Shown: positions 37,352 to 47,237, counted from the first letter of the stretch. The stretch: DNA of 64,000 nucleotides from Echinicola sp. 20G (GCF_015533855.1 NZ_AP024154.1:2734501-2798500); one strand, 5' to 3'. The notes: a model not told the origin generated them from the letters alone. Program-made: numbers and translations.

Positions 37352-39646
37352 ATGATTAAAAAGATCACCCTTTGTTTGAGTATGGCGCTGCTATTTGCGT
37401 CGGCAATGGCTCAGAATACTGAGTACCTCTCCAAAAGATACCCTCTAATTCCTTATCCTGCTGAGCTGACAGCAAAAGAGGGCACTTTCAAACTATCAGG
37501 AGCAACAGCGATTGAGGTGGAAAGTGGAGACCTAGATTTGAGTAATGAAGTTTCATTCTTACAGGAGATGCTATCTGCATATGGTTTGGATAAAGATGGT
37601 TCTTCCAATGGAGAAATATTGTTGTTATTTTCAAATGAGGTAAGTGCCGAAGAAGGATATGTTCTCGCTATTTCAAATGAGCAAGTGGTGATTAAAGCCA
37701 GCACCCAAACTGGTTTTTTTAGAGGTATTCAAGCCTTCGGGCAATTATTGCCAGTGAACCTTTCAGGTGAGAAACTAGCTGAGCTTGAAGTGCCAGCTGT
37801 AGAAATAAATGATGCGCCCAAGTATGATTGGCGAGGGATGCATATTGATGTGTCAAGACACTTTTTTACCAAAGAATATATCAAGAAGTTTATTGATAGA
37901 TTGGCTAGATACCAGTTTAACAAACTTCATATGCACTTGACAGATGATCAAGGTTGGAGAATCGAGATCAAACAATTCCCCAAGCTGACGGATGTAGGAG
38001 CCTGGAGAACTTATAATAAGCACGATACCATATGTATGGAGCGGGCTGAAACCAATCCGGACTATATTATTGACCCTTGGAATATCAAAGAAGTCAATGG
38101 CAAGGAAGTTTATGGTGGTTTTTACACCCAAGAGGATATTAAAGAAATTATCGCTTATGCAGGCAAACACCATATAGAGGTGGTTCCAGAAATAGATATG
38201 CCAGGGCATATGAGTGCCGCGGTAAGGGCTTACCCTTATTTGACAGGTGATCAGAAGACTGAGTGGGGAGAGTTGTTCTCAAGTCCTTTGAACCCTTGTC
38301 AGGAAAGTACCTATGAGTTTGCTGAAAAGGTTTTGGATGAGATCATGGCCTTGTTTCCGAGCAAGTATGTACATATTGGAGCTGATGAAGTGGACAGAGA
38401 GTTTTGGGAAACTTCAATGTGCGAAGAATGGATGAAAGAAAATGGAATCGAAGATGTGGATAAGCTGCAAAGCTTCTTTGTGAACCATATGGAAGCTTAT
38501 GTGAAATCTAAAGGGAAGCAGTTGATAGTTTGGGATGATGCTTTGGCTGGGGGAATCAGCCCGACAGCCCATGTGATGTATTGGAGAAGTTGGGTGAAAA
38601 AAGCCCCTTTCAGTGCAGTTGAAAATGGTAATGAGATCATTATGTCCCCAGTGGGTGGAGGTCTTTATTTTGATTATGCGCCGGATAAGAGCTCTTTGAG
38701 AAAAGTATATACCGTGAGTATTGTGCCTGAAGGTTTTACTGCTGAGCAGGCCAATAAAGTAATTGGTGGTCAAGCCAATATCTGGACTGAGTATATCCCT
38801 TCAGAGGCAAGAGCAGATTATATGTATATGCCTAGAATGACGGCTTTGGCAGAAAGGCTTTGGTCGGATCCTAAGGATTTTGATGGGTACCAAGAAAGGT
38901 TAAACAATCATTTTGCTTGGATGCAGAAAGAGAATATCAACTATCGCCTTCCTGATTTAAATGGCATAGCAGATAAGAATATGTTTGTGGGAAAAGGGAA
39001 GTTGGATGTAAGTGCTCCTGTAGATTTCTTGACCATTAAGTACACAACAGATGGTACTGACCCGGAAATGGATGATAAAGTTTTGGGAAAACCTTTAAAG
39101 GTGAAGTCTGATACGGATTTTAAAGTGGCAGCTTTTGGGCCTTCAGGAAATAGGGGAGATGTATATGAGGTGCCTTACAGAAAAACAACTTATCTGAACG
39201 CCGTAAACGAAAGTGAGGTTTCAGGTAGTGATGGGCTTACCATGCATTTCCATAAGGGAACATTCAAGCAAACCGCACTAATGGATGACCATCAAGCTGA
39301 CGAAGTAAGGGTAATGGAGGATTTAAGCATACCTGCTGACTTGGCCAAAGGTTCTTTTGGGGCTGAATTCATTGGTTATATCAATGTTCCTGAAAAGAGA
39401 GTATATGACTTTATACTTACCAGTGATGATGGTAGTAAGCTATATATTGGAGGTCGTGAAGTGATAGATAATGATGGTTTTCACCCTGCTAAAGAAGTCA
39501 GTGGTCAGGTTGCATTGAATGCTGGACTTCATCCGATTGAGTTGGACTTTATTGAAGGTGGAGGGGGACACACCCTTATTTTGGAATACATCGACGAGAA
39601 TGGTGAGAGAAAAGCTGTTCCAGCTGATTGGTACATTTCTAAATAA
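37352..39646 (+). CDS. GH20 beta-N-acetylhexosaminidase with C-terminal PA14 domain
   Basis: 764 residues with a signal peptide (ITLCLSMALLFASAMAQ). An N-terminal GH20b-like domain (about 25-150) precedes the catalytic barrel: YDWRGMHIDVSRHFFTKEYI, NKLHMHLTDDQGWRIEIKQF and the catalytic pair in YVHIGADEVDREFWE (Asp345-Glu346; the usual HxGGDE has Gly to Ala). A chitobiase-like beta region follows (IKYTTDGTDPEMDDKVL), then a PA14 domain (about 645-764, VYDFILTSDDGSKLYIGGRE), often a sugar-binding module. It removes terminal beta-GlcNAc or GalNAc. Together with GH92 it suggests N-glycan or glycoprotein substrates. Confidence 0.94.
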   Translation: MIKKITLCLSMALLFASAMAQNTEYLSKRYPLIPYPAELTAKEGTFKLSGATAIEVESGDLDLSNEVSFLQEMLSAYGLDKDGSSNGEILLLFSNEVSAEEGYVLAISNEQVVIKASTQTGFFRGIQAFGQLLPVNLSGEKLAELEVPAVEINDAPKYDWRGMHIDVSRHFFTKEYIKKFIDRLARYQFNKLHMHLTDDQGWRIEIKQFPKLTDVGAWRTYNKHDTICMERAETNPDYIIDPWNIKEVNGKEVYGGFYTQEDIKEIIAYAGKHHIEVVPEIDMPGHMSAAVRAYPYLTGDQKTEWGELFSSPLNPCQESTYEFAEKVLDEIMALFPSKYVHIGADEVDREFWETSMCEEWMKENGIEDVDKLQSFFVNHMEAYVKSKGKQLIVWDDALAGGISPTAHVMYWRSWVKKAPFSAVENGNEIIMSPVGGGLYFDYAPDKSSLRKVYTVSIVPEGFTAEQANKVIGGQANIWTEYIPSEARADYMYMPRMTALAERLWSDPKDFDGYQERLNNHFAWMQKENINYRLPDLNGIADKNMFVGKGKLDVSAPVDFLTIKYTTDGTDPEMDDKVLGKPLKVKSDTDFKVAAFGPSGNRGDVYEVPYRKTTYLNAVNESEVSGSDGLTMHFHKGTFKQTALMDDHQADEVRVMEDLSIPADLAKGSFGAEFIGYINVPEKRVYDFILTSDDGSKLYIGGREVIDNDGFHPAKEVSGQVALNAGLHPIELDFIEGGGGHTLILEYIDENGERKAVPADWYISK

Positions 39647-39672
39647 TCCTTAAAAGTGGAAAAAGAAAAGAT

Positions 39673-41907
39673 ATGAATTTTAAACAAGTTGCGTTTCTGT
39701 TGCTATCTGGAGTGGGTGCTTTTTCGTGTAGCCAAAAGGTGCAACATGAAAAAGCCATTGGAGATCATGAGCTTGAGTTGACACAATATGTCAATCAATA
39801 TATTGGTTCTGGAGGGCATGGACATGTGTTCGTGGGAGCCAATGTACCATTTGGAGGCGTGCAGTTAGGGCCGGTGAATTTAACTGAAGGTTGGGACTGG
39901 TGCTCAGGTTACCATATTTCAGATTCAACCCTTATAGGGTTTGCCCATACCCATTTGAGTGGTACTGGAATTGGTGATTTAGGTGATGTACTTGTCATGC
40001 CGATAGTTGGAGAAACGAAGGTGTATAAAGGTGACCCCGAGCAGCCTGAGACGGGATATTTTTCCTATTTCTCTCATGATAATGAGGAAGTGAAACCGGG
40101 GTATTATTCAGTAAAGGTAGATCGATATGATGTCTTTGCGGAATTGACCGCTACCGAAAGAGTAGGATTTCATCGCTATACTTTTCCGGCAAGTAAGGAG
40201 TCAAAAATCCTCTTTAATCTGAAGCAGGGTATTGGCTGGGACAGTCCAACTGATACCCATATTCGAATGGTGAATGACACCACTATTTCAGGTTATCGTC
40301 ACTCAAAGGGCTGGGCAGTTGACCAAAAATTGTTTTTTACAGCAGTGTTGTCCAAGCCTATTCAGTCCATTGAACTGTTTGATATGAATGAGCCGGTTGC
40401 TGGCAATGAATATACTGCCAAGGCAGTAAAGGCTTTGTTGGGATTTGAGACGGAGCAGGATGAAGTGGTGAAAATGAAAGTAGCTATCTCTCCGGTAAGT
40501 GAAGAAAATGCCCTTTTGAACCTTCAGGAGGAACTGCCTCACTGGGATTTTGACAAGGTGGTAGCTGATGCAGGTGAAGCTTGGAATCATGAGCTGAATA
40601 AGCTTCAAGTGGAAATGAAGGAAAAGGATGAATTGGTGAAGTTTTATACTGCATTGTATCATACTATGATTGCTCCATCAGTATTTAATGATGTAAATGG
40701 AGACTATAGAGGTACCGATGGTGAGGTGAGGAATGATCAAACATTTACCAATTTGACTACTTTCTCTTTATGGGACATTTATAGAGGGTGCAGTCCTCTT
40801 TATACCATTACCCAGCAGGACAGAATGGTAGATATGGTGGCGTCCATGTTAAAGATTTATGAGCAACAAGGAAAATTGCCTGTATGGCATTTAATGGGAA
40901 ATGAGACCAATACCATGCCCGGTTATAGTGCTGTTCCTGTCATCGTTGATGCTTACTTGAAAGGGATTCCAATGGATGCTGAACTGGCATTTGAAGCGGT
41001 GAAAACCACTGCGATGGGGGATGAGTTTGGGCTGGACAAGGTAAAAGAACTTGGATATATACCAGCAGATGATGAAGTGGAGAATGTTTCCAAAGGTTTG
41101 GAATATGCGCTTTCTGACTGGAGCATTGCTCAAATGGCCAAGGCTATGGGCAAGGAAAAGGATTATGAATACTTCTCTAAAAGGGGACAATACTATAAGA
41201 ATTACTTCGATCCCGAGGTGGGTTTTATGAGAGGGAAAGTTTCGGATACGGAATGGAGAGAACCATTTAGCCCATTTACTTCGATACACATGAAAGGTGA
41301 TTTTACAGAAGGTAATTCCTGGCAATATACTTTCTTGGTGCCTCAGGATGTAGAAGGTTTGATTGAGTTGGTGGGGGGCAAAGAAGCTTTTATTTCCAAG
41401 TTGGATTCCTTATTCCTTGTAGAAGGTGATATGGGAGAGGAAGCCTCCAGTGATATCACTGGCTTGATTGGCCAATATGCTCAGGGGAATGAGCCAAGTC
41501 ACCATGTCACCTATATGTATGGCTACGTGGACCAGCAATACAAGACGGCAGAAAAAGTAAGGTATATTTTAAAGGAACTGTATGCAAATGACCCTGATGG
41601 CTTAAGTGGAAATGAAGATGTAGGACAGATGTCAGCTTGGTTAGTGCTTTCTTCTCTTGGCTTCTATCCGGTTAATCCTGCTGGTGGAACTTATGTTTGG
41701 GGAAGCCCAACAGTGGATCAGGCTGTGATTCATATGGATAATGGAAATACCTTGGAATTGAAAGTTGAAAATAACTCTCCAGAAAATATTTATATCCAAA
41801 ATATTACTTTTGATGGTGAGCCATATAGTACCAAGTTCCTGATGCATGAAGATTTGGTGAAAGGTGGAGAACTGATCATTGAGATGGGGAATTCACCGAA
41901 AAAATGA
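39673..41907 (+). CDS. GH92 family alpha-mannosidase, lipoprotein
   Basis: 744 residues. Lipoprotein signal ends at Cys19 (GVGAFSCSQKVQ). The N-terminal domain has YIGSGGHGHVFVGANVPFGG and the GWDWCSGYHISD block; the catalytic domain has FSLWDIYRGCSPLYTITQQD, WHLMGNETNTMPGYSAVPVI, EGNSWQYTFLVPQDVEGL and GNEPSHHVTYMYGYV. GH92 enzymes are calcium-dependent, inverting exo-alpha-mannosidases (mostly 1,2-, 1,3- or 1,6-linked) acting on N-glycans and yeast mannan. The linkage preference cannot be read from sequence alone. It ends the first half of the locus at a strong terminator. Confidence 0.94.
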   Translation: MNFKQVAFLLLSGVGAFSCSQKVQHEKAIGDHELELTQYVNQYIGSGGHGHVFVGANVPFGGVQLGPVNLTEGWDWCSGYHISDSTLIGFAHTHLSGTGIGDLGDVLVMPIVGETKVYKGDPEQPETGYFSYFSHDNEEVKPGYYSVKVDRYDVFAELTATERVGFHRYTFPASKESKILFNLKQGIGWDSPTDTHIRMVNDTTISGYRHSKGWAVDQKLFFTAVLSKPIQSIELFDMNEPVAGNEYTAKAVKALLGFETEQDEVVKMKVAISPVSEENALLNLQEELPHWDFDKVVADAGEAWNHELNKLQVEMKEKDELVKFYTALYHTMIAPSVFNDVNGDYRGTDGEVRNDQTFTNLTTFSLWDIYRGCSPLYTITQQDRMVDMVASMLKIYEQQGKLPVWHLMGNETNTMPGYSAVPVIVDAYLKGIPMDAELAFEAVKTTAMGDEFGLDKVKELGYIPADDEVENVSKGLEYALSDWSIAQMAKAMGKEKDYEYFSKRGQYYKNYFDPEVGFMRGKVSDTEWREPFSPFTSIHMKGDFTEGNSWQYTFLVPQDVEGLIELVGGKEAFISKLDSLFLVEGDMGEEASSDITGLIGQYAQGNEPSHHVTYMYGYVDQQYKTAEKVRYILKELYANDPDGLSGNEDVGQMSAWLVLSSLGFYPVNPAGGTYVWGSPTVDQAVIHMDNGNTLELKVENNSPENIYIQNITFDGEPYSTKFLMHEDLVKGGELIIEMGNSPKK

Positions 41908-41953
41908 CTTGTTCTAAATTGGATAAATAGGATTATAATAAATTAAGACTGAG

Positions 41954-41987
41954 ACCGAGGTTGATTTTCTCCCTCGGTTTTTTTTAT
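41954..41987 (+). terminator. Intrinsic terminator after GH92
   Basis: ACCGAGG (41954-41960) pairs with CCTCGGT (41972-41978), followed by an eight-T run. It separates the GH92 transcript from susC2. Confidence 0.8.
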
Positions 41988-42340
41988 GCTGCTTTAAAGT
42001 CTGTTACTGCTATCGATTGCTCAAAGTGAATATATATTTATTTGGGTTTGAAAGGTTTAAATTGTTATGATGTATTTGATGGGTAAATAATTTACGAACT
42101 ATGTATTTGTAAATAAGCTATTTATGGTTTTCAGTAATGGTTTTTATGAAATTCGGTGATGAATTATTAAAATATTGGGATTAAATAATTGAATCAGATA
42201 AGTAGACTATTTATAGAACTGATAATGCCTTTTGAGTTGAAATTATTTAAATAATTATGAGTTATTTTGAAAAACAGATAAAATTCACTGGTTTTTAGGT
42301 AAAAAATCATTGATTATTTTGGAACATAGTATTCTAGTTT

Positions 42341-42382
42341 TTATAATGCAAACGATTGCATGCGCAATCGTTTGCATTATAA
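42341..42382. promoter_or_regulatory. LacI-family-type double operator upstream of susC2
   Basis: A 42-base structure with perfect 19-base arms (42341-42359 and 42364-42382) around ATGC. Each arm contains the LacI-like half-operator set GCAAACGATTGC / GCAATCGTTTGC, itself near-palindromic with the central CG typical of LacI/GalR-family sites. It ends 30 bases before the susC2 ATG and directly follows a weak promoter, a classical repressor position. No LacI-family gene lies within the window, so the regulator must be elsewhere. A transcribed hairpin is the alternative. Confidence 0.65.
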
Positions 42383-42412
42383 CCAATTTTCAAACAATAA
42401 ACCTCTAGAATT

Positions 42413-45400
42413 ATGGCACCAAAAGTACCAAGATGGCCACTTCCCAAGTGGCTGGTAAAACTAACCGTTTGTTCCACAAGGTGGGGGCTACTATTTCTGT
42501 TAGGAATAGGTCTTTCCATATCAAGTTTTGCACAAGAAGTCATCACTGGAACTGTGATTTCATCCGATGAAGGAGAACCTATTCCTGGAGCTTCTGTCCT
42601 TTTAAAAGGAACCACCACTGGAACCACCACAGATTTTGATGGAAATTATAGTATTTCCGTTCCTGATAATGAAGCTGTCTTGGTCTTTTCATTCATCGGG
42701 TATGAAAAGCAAGAAATAACGGTAGGAAATCGATCTACAATTGACATTGAGTTGGTGTCAAGTTTGACAGAGTTAGAATCAGTGGTAGTGGTCGGCTATG
42801 GAACTATGAAGAAATCTGATGTTACAGGAGCCATTGCAGGAGTGGATAGTGACCTTATTACTGAGCGAGGAACCACTAGCCCGGTTCAATCATTACAAGG
42901 AAGTGTGGCTGGAGTACAGGTAAGCAACAGCACTGGTAGATTGGGAGATGGTTTCAATATGACTATCCGAGGAAACAACTCTTTGGCTGGTTCTGACCCA
43001 CTTTACGTAGTTGATGGCGTCATTACCAACAACATCGACTTTTTGAACCCTAATGACATCGCTAAGATAGAAGTGTTAAAGGATGCTTCTTCAGCTGCTA
43101 TTTATGGGTCTCGTGCAGCGGGAGGTGTTGTAATTGTAGAGACCCGAGGTGGTACAGGCATCCCAGAAGCAACCACCTTTTCATTTGATACTTTTTATGG
43201 TGTGAAAACTCCTGCCAGACTGCCGGAAATGATGAGTTTGGAGCAATGGAGAGATTATCACATGGCGGCTTACTTAGGTACTACCAATAATGGGCAAGGA
43301 ATGACCCCTCAAGAATATGAGGACGTGGTATTGGGCCCAAATAATCCGGTGCTAGCAGAGCGATTCAATAATTTGGATGGTTTTGATTGGTATGATGCGG
43401 TACTCAGAAATGGGATGCAAACCAATAATCACTTGACCATTTCGCATAGAAGTGGGGCTTCAACTTATAATATCGGAGTAGGTTATCAGAAAGAAACAGG
43501 AACGTTGGAGCAGGAAAGCTTGGACAAGTATACATTCAACATGAATATCAACCAGCATATCAATGATAAATTTATGGCTGGTGCCAATATGGCCCTATCA
43601 CATGGGAACAACCAAAGAGGAAGTGGCAGCGCCATGCAGGAAGCTTTTCGACTGAACCCTTTTTTGAGTCCTTACGCCATAGATGAAAATGGTGATGAGA
43701 TTGTAGGTGAGCTTTTCCCGCAGCCCGGTAAACTGACTTATCCAAATGGTGACTGGGCTGCAAACAAAACCAGTACATACAACCCCCTTTTGGAAATAGC
43801 CAATTCCAGTGATGAGACAAGAAGTTTTAGAGGGGTAGGAAATGCCTATTTACAATATGACCCTTTGGATTGGTTAAGTCTGAAGTCGACCTTCTCTGTA
43901 GGGTTCAATAACAATAGAAGAGGCCGTTTCTGGGGAGCGCAGACAAATACAGGAATCAATAATGGTAATTTGCCTTCTTCAGAAGTAAGTTATTACAACA
44001 ATATGAATACAACTTGGGATAACCAGTTGAACATCAACAAGGCCATCAATGCTCACTCACTCAACTTCTTGGCGCTACAAAGTATTTTTGTTGACAGGAC
44101 GGAGACCGCTAATATGTCTTCTACACAACAGCCTTTTGAGACAGAGTTCTATAATGTAGGTTCTGGCTTGCAGGAAACCTATAATTTAGGGAATGGTTTC
44201 AGTAAAAGTCAATTGGCCTCCTTTGCCCTGAGACTGAATTATTCCTATGCAGATAAATATTTGGTAACGGTTTCAAATAGATGGGATGGTTCTTCCTTAC
44301 TTTCTGAAGGAAACAAATGGCAGGCCTTCCCTTCTGTGGCATTGGGTTGGAGACTGAACAAAGAGGACTTTTTGATTAACTCAACCACCCTTTCCAACTT
44401 GAAATTAAGGCTGGGTTATGGTACGGTTGGTAACAACAATGTATCCCCTTACAGAACTGTTAATGCTTTGACCAATCAGACCTACTATGATTTTAATGGA
44501 ACAGCGGCCAATGGATGGACGCAAAATTCCATTGCCAATAAAGCCTTGACATGGGAAAAGACCAAAGAAATAAATGTGGGTTTGGATTTTGGCTTTCTAA
44601 TGAACCGCATTACAGGTAGTGTGGATTATTACAATCGGCTATCTGACAATCTATTAGTGACCCAAAAACTTCCTTTGGAGATTGGTTTTAGTGACATTGC
44701 TTCAAATGCAGCATCTGTTAGAAACAAAGGGGTGGAAATTATGTTGACCACCATCAATGTGGAAAATAGTATGGTGAATTGGTCTACAACATTTACTTTC
44801 ACCAAAAACACCAACTCCATTGAATCTCTTTATGGACAGTCAGAAGTAGATGACGTTGGAAATGGCTGGTTTATCGGAGAGTCAATCGATGCCCATTACA
44901 ATTTTATTTATGATGGTGTTTGGCAAGCGGGAGAAGATGCAGCAGCATTTAACCAAACTGAGGGACAGGCTAAAGCAAGAGATGTAAATAATGATGGTGC
45001 AATCAATCCCAATGACGATCGGGTGATCCTGGGGTCTTCCAATCCATCCTGGACAGGGGGTATTATTTCCAATTTGCAAGTAGGAAATTTTGACATGAAC
45101 TTTTCATTGGCTACTCAGCAGGGTGTACTGGCCTACAGTGATTTTCATACCAATTTTACTAATGTTAGAGACAGAGGGCGTCAAAAATTGGCTATACCCA
45201 GTTGGTATGTGCCTGAAAACTCCGTGGGCGTACCATCACAGGTGTCCAATGAGTACCCACAACCTAGAAATGAAGGGCAATACTGGGGAACCGGAATGGC
45301 GTATTATCGAGATGCATCTTTTGTGAAGATCAATAATATTGGTTTGGGATATAGTCTACCAGAAACTTTGATAAGCAGGGCAAACCTTCAAAAAGTAAGA

Positions 45401-45535
45401 ATATATGTCAATGTACTTAATCCATTCACATTTACGGAGTATGATGGATGGGATCCTGAGTGGGCAGAGGCTAGTTTGGGTATTGGTCGTGTGAGTACAA
45501 TTACCACGCAGTTTGGATTAAGTGTTAAGTTTTAA
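42413..45535 (+). CDS. SusC/RagA TonB-linked outer membrane transporter without STN domain (SusC2)
   Basis: 1040 residues. The N-terminus is basic and Trp/Pro-rich (PKVPRWPLPKWLVKLTVCST) before the signal core LLFLLGIGLSISSFAQ. The carboxypeptidase-regulatory-like domain is about 42-115 (EGEPIPGASVLLKGTTTG). The plug starts SVVVVGYGTMKKSDVTGAIA and includes SDPLYVVDGVI; the barrel ends VSTITTQFGLSVKF. It lacks the STN signalling domain of SusC1, so it should not use FecR signalling, consistent with its own operator. It imports glycans with SusD2. Confidence 0.95.
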   Translation: MAPKVPRWPLPKWLVKLTVCSTRWGLLFLLGIGLSISSFAQEVITGTVISSDEGEPIPGASVLLKGTTTGTTTDFDGNYSISVPDNEAVLVFSFIGYEKQEITVGNRSTIDIELVSSLTELESVVVVGYGTMKKSDVTGAIAGVDSDLITERGTTSPVQSLQGSVAGVQVSNSTGRLGDGFNMTIRGNNSLAGSDPLYVVDGVITNNIDFLNPNDIAKIEVLKDASSAAIYGSRAAGGVVIVETRGGTGIPEATTFSFDTFYGVKTPARLPEMMSLEQWRDYHMAAYLGTTNNGQGMTPQEYEDVVLGPNNPVLAERFNNLDGFDWYDAVLRNGMQTNNHLTISHRSGASTYNIGVGYQKETGTLEQESLDKYTFNMNINQHINDKFMAGANMALSHGNNQRGSGSAMQEAFRLNPFLSPYAIDENGDEIVGELFPQPGKLTYPNGDWAANKTSTYNPLLEIANSSDETRSFRGVGNAYLQYDPLDWLSLKSTFSVGFNNNRRGRFWGAQTNTGINNGNLPSSEVSYYNNMNTTWDNQLNINKAINAHSLNFLALQSIFVDRTETANMSSTQQPFETEFYNVGSGLQETYNLGNGFSKSQLASFALRLNYSYADKYLVTVSNRWDGSSLLSEGNKWQAFPSVALGWRLNKEDFLINSTTLSNLKLRLGYGTVGNNNVSPYRTVNALTNQTYYDFNGTAANGWTQNSIANKALTWEKTKEINVGLDFGFLMNRITGSVDYYNRLSDNLLVTQKLPLEIGFSDIASNAASVRNKGVEIMLTTINVENSMVNWSTTFTFTKNTNSIESLYGQSEVDDVGNGWFIGESIDAHYNFIYDGVWQAGEDAAAFNQTEGQAKARDVNNDGAINPNDDRVILGSSNPSWTGGIISNLQVGNFDMNFSLATQQGVLAYSDFHTNFTNVRDRGRQKLAIPSWYVPENSVGVPSQVSNEYPQPRNEGQYWGTGMAYYRDASFVKINNIGLGYSLPETLISRANLQKVRIYVNVLNPFTFTEYDGWDPEWAEASLGIGRVSTITTQFGLSVKF

Positions 45536-45554
45536 TCAGAAGATTTGAAGAACT

Positions 45555-47171
45555 ATGAAGAAGATAAATTCAATTTTAGCAATAATCTTTCTGTTTGCAG
45601 CTACAGGCTGTGCAGAGTTTCTGGAAGAAGAAAACAAGTCCAATGTAACGGCAGAGGAATTTTATGAAACAGCGGAAGGGTATGAGGCATTGATCAATGC
45701 CAATTATTCTGCTCTTAGAGATATTTATGGGGATGATCCATGGATGTTTGTATGTGGAACTGACCTGTATCAAGAAGGAAGAGACCTCCCTCCCCAAGGG
45801 TTAAGTAAGTATTTTGAACTGAATAGTTCTTCCTCAGGAGTGGATTTTCTATATGTAAATTGTTATAAGGCCATTCAGTTGGCCAACACGGCCATTCACT
45901 ATGCGGATATTACCGAGCAAACGGGTGTCACTACCCAATATCTCGGTGAGGCCAGGTTTTTAAGGGCCAATGCTTATTTTCTGTTGGTGCAGCCTTATGG
46001 AGGAGTGGGAATGATTACAGAATACGTAGAAGAGCCAATTCTAGCTTTTGATCGCTCCAGTGCTGAAGAAGTCTATGCCTTCATCATTGCAGAGCTTGAA
46101 GGAGCTATGGGCCAAGTATCATCTGGTGCATTTGATGGACATGTTAATCAAAGAGCGGTTGAAAACTTATTGGCTAAAGTCCACTTGACCAGGGGGTATG
46201 AAGCATTTGCTGCGGCTGATGATTTCTCAAAGGCAGCTACCTATGCAGATAATGTGATCAATGGACAGGGGTTGAATCTAACTTCAGAAGAGCTTTGGGA
46301 TCCAAGCAATGAAATGAATGAGGAAATAATCTTGTCAGTGCAATGGAGTGCGGGATCTATTAGTGCTGACCCAACAGGAATCGGTAATGAACAACAAAGC
46401 TATTTTGGTCCCTACATGGGAGGTTCTGAAGTGGCTGGTGATGCTCCTTACAAGACTTACACAACCTTGCCTACCCGTTTTGCGCTTGACCTTTTTGAAG
46501 AAGGGGATGAGCGATGGTATTCTACCTTTATGACAGAAGTATTTGCGCGATACTATGATTATTATGATGTGGATGATCATAGTTCTTTGATGGTTGAGGA
46601 TTTTTACGAGCCGCAATGGTTTACAGCGCAGGATAGCATCGACTATGTCAATGCGCACCCAGGTGTAGAGTATCATTCATACGGAACTACGGATCCAAAC
46701 GGAGGGGCTGTTTCATTGGATAGGGCCACCATGATTGTTAAGAAATTTGATGATCCTACCTCTTTGTTCGGTGGAGCCACCAGTACAAGAGATTTTGTAG
46801 TAGCCAGGTTGGCTGAAACATACTTGGTAGCTGCAGAAGCTTATTTCCAATCAGGAGATGCCTCTACAGGACTTGATCGGTTGAATGTGGTCAGGGAAAG
46901 AGCAGGAGTGGACGATGCTACTCTTGGAGAGCTTGATATCGACTATATTTTGGATGAAAGAGGACGAGAGCTTATGGGAGAGTACCACCGATGGTTTGAC
47001 CTGAAGAGGACCGGTAAATTAGTGGAAAGGGCTTCTGCTCACAACAGTTGGATTACGCCTTCTAATTTTGAAGGGGCAAATGGCAATCTTAAAATTCTTA
47101 GGCCAATTCCACAAAATGCCATAGACCTTAACCAAAATAAAGACTTTCCTCAAAACCCTGCGTATGAATAA
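45555..47171 (+). CDS. SusD/RagB family surface glycan-binding lipoprotein (SusD2)
   Basis: 538 residues. Lipoprotein signal ends at Cys19 (IFLFAATGCAEFLEEENKSN), with Glu-rich sequence after it as in exported surface lipoproteins. SusD features are QYLGEARFLRANAYFLLVQP (TPR-like helix), AETYLVAAEAYFQSGDASTG, ILDERGRELMGEYHRWFDLK and PIPQNAIDLNQNKDFPQNP. It starts 19 bases after susC2 and closes the locus at an 18-base-pair bidirectional terminator. It is not closely similar to SusD1 by eye, arguing that the two pairs bind different ligands. Confidence 0.94.
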   Translation: MKKINSILAIIFLFAATGCAEFLEEENKSNVTAEEFYETAEGYEALINANYSALRDIYGDDPWMFVCGTDLYQEGRDLPPQGLSKYFELNSSSSGVDFLYVNCYKAIQLANTAIHYADITEQTGVTTQYLGEARFLRANAYFLLVQPYGGVGMITEYVEEPILAFDRSSAEEVYAFIIAELEGAMGQVSSGAFDGHVNQRAVENLLAKVHLTRGYEAFAAADDFSKAATYADNVINGQGLNLTSEELWDPSNEMNEEIILSVQWSAGSISADPTGIGNEQQSYFGPYMGGSEVAGDAPYKTYTTLPTRFALDLFEEGDERWYSTFMTEVFARYYDYYDVDDHSSLMVEDFYEPQWFTAQDSIDYVNAHPGVEYHSYGTTDPNGGAVSLDRATMIVKKFDDPTSLFGGATSTRDFVVARLAETYLVAAEAYFQSGDASTGLDRLNVVRERAGVDDATLGELDIDYILDERGRELMGEYHRWFDLKRTGKLVERASAHNSWITPSNFEGANGNLKILRPIPQNAIDLNQNKDFPQNPAYE

Positions 47172-47195
47172 TATCGGAAGGTTGATTATTAAAAT

Positions 47196-47237
47196 AAACA
47201 AAAAGCTCCAGACTTTCATGTCTGGAGCTTTTTGTTT
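47196..47237. terminator. Strong bidirectional terminator between susD2 and rnhB
   Basis: Perfect 18-base arms (47196-47213 and 47220-47237), six-base loop TTTCAT, A/T ends on both sides. It serves susD2 (plus) and rnhB (minus), whose stop codon overlaps it. Confidence 0.88.

Larger units (their letters stand above)
41908..42412. other. 505-base regulatory gap between GH92 and susC2
   Basis: It contains the GH92 terminator, then about 350 AT-rich bases with no credible frame, and the large palindrome at 42341-42382 upstream of susC2. TTG (42310-42312) and TAGTTTTT (42335-42342), spaced by 22, form a weak promoter just before the palindrome. Confidence 0.55.

Noticed and set aside
27470..47237. 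A genomic island inserted at tRNA-Leu carrying the glycan locus
   Set aside because: The tRNA lies at the left border, but I found no integrase, no repeat of the tRNA 3' end at the right border, and no obvious base-composition shift. The locus may have been gained, but the sequence does not show it.
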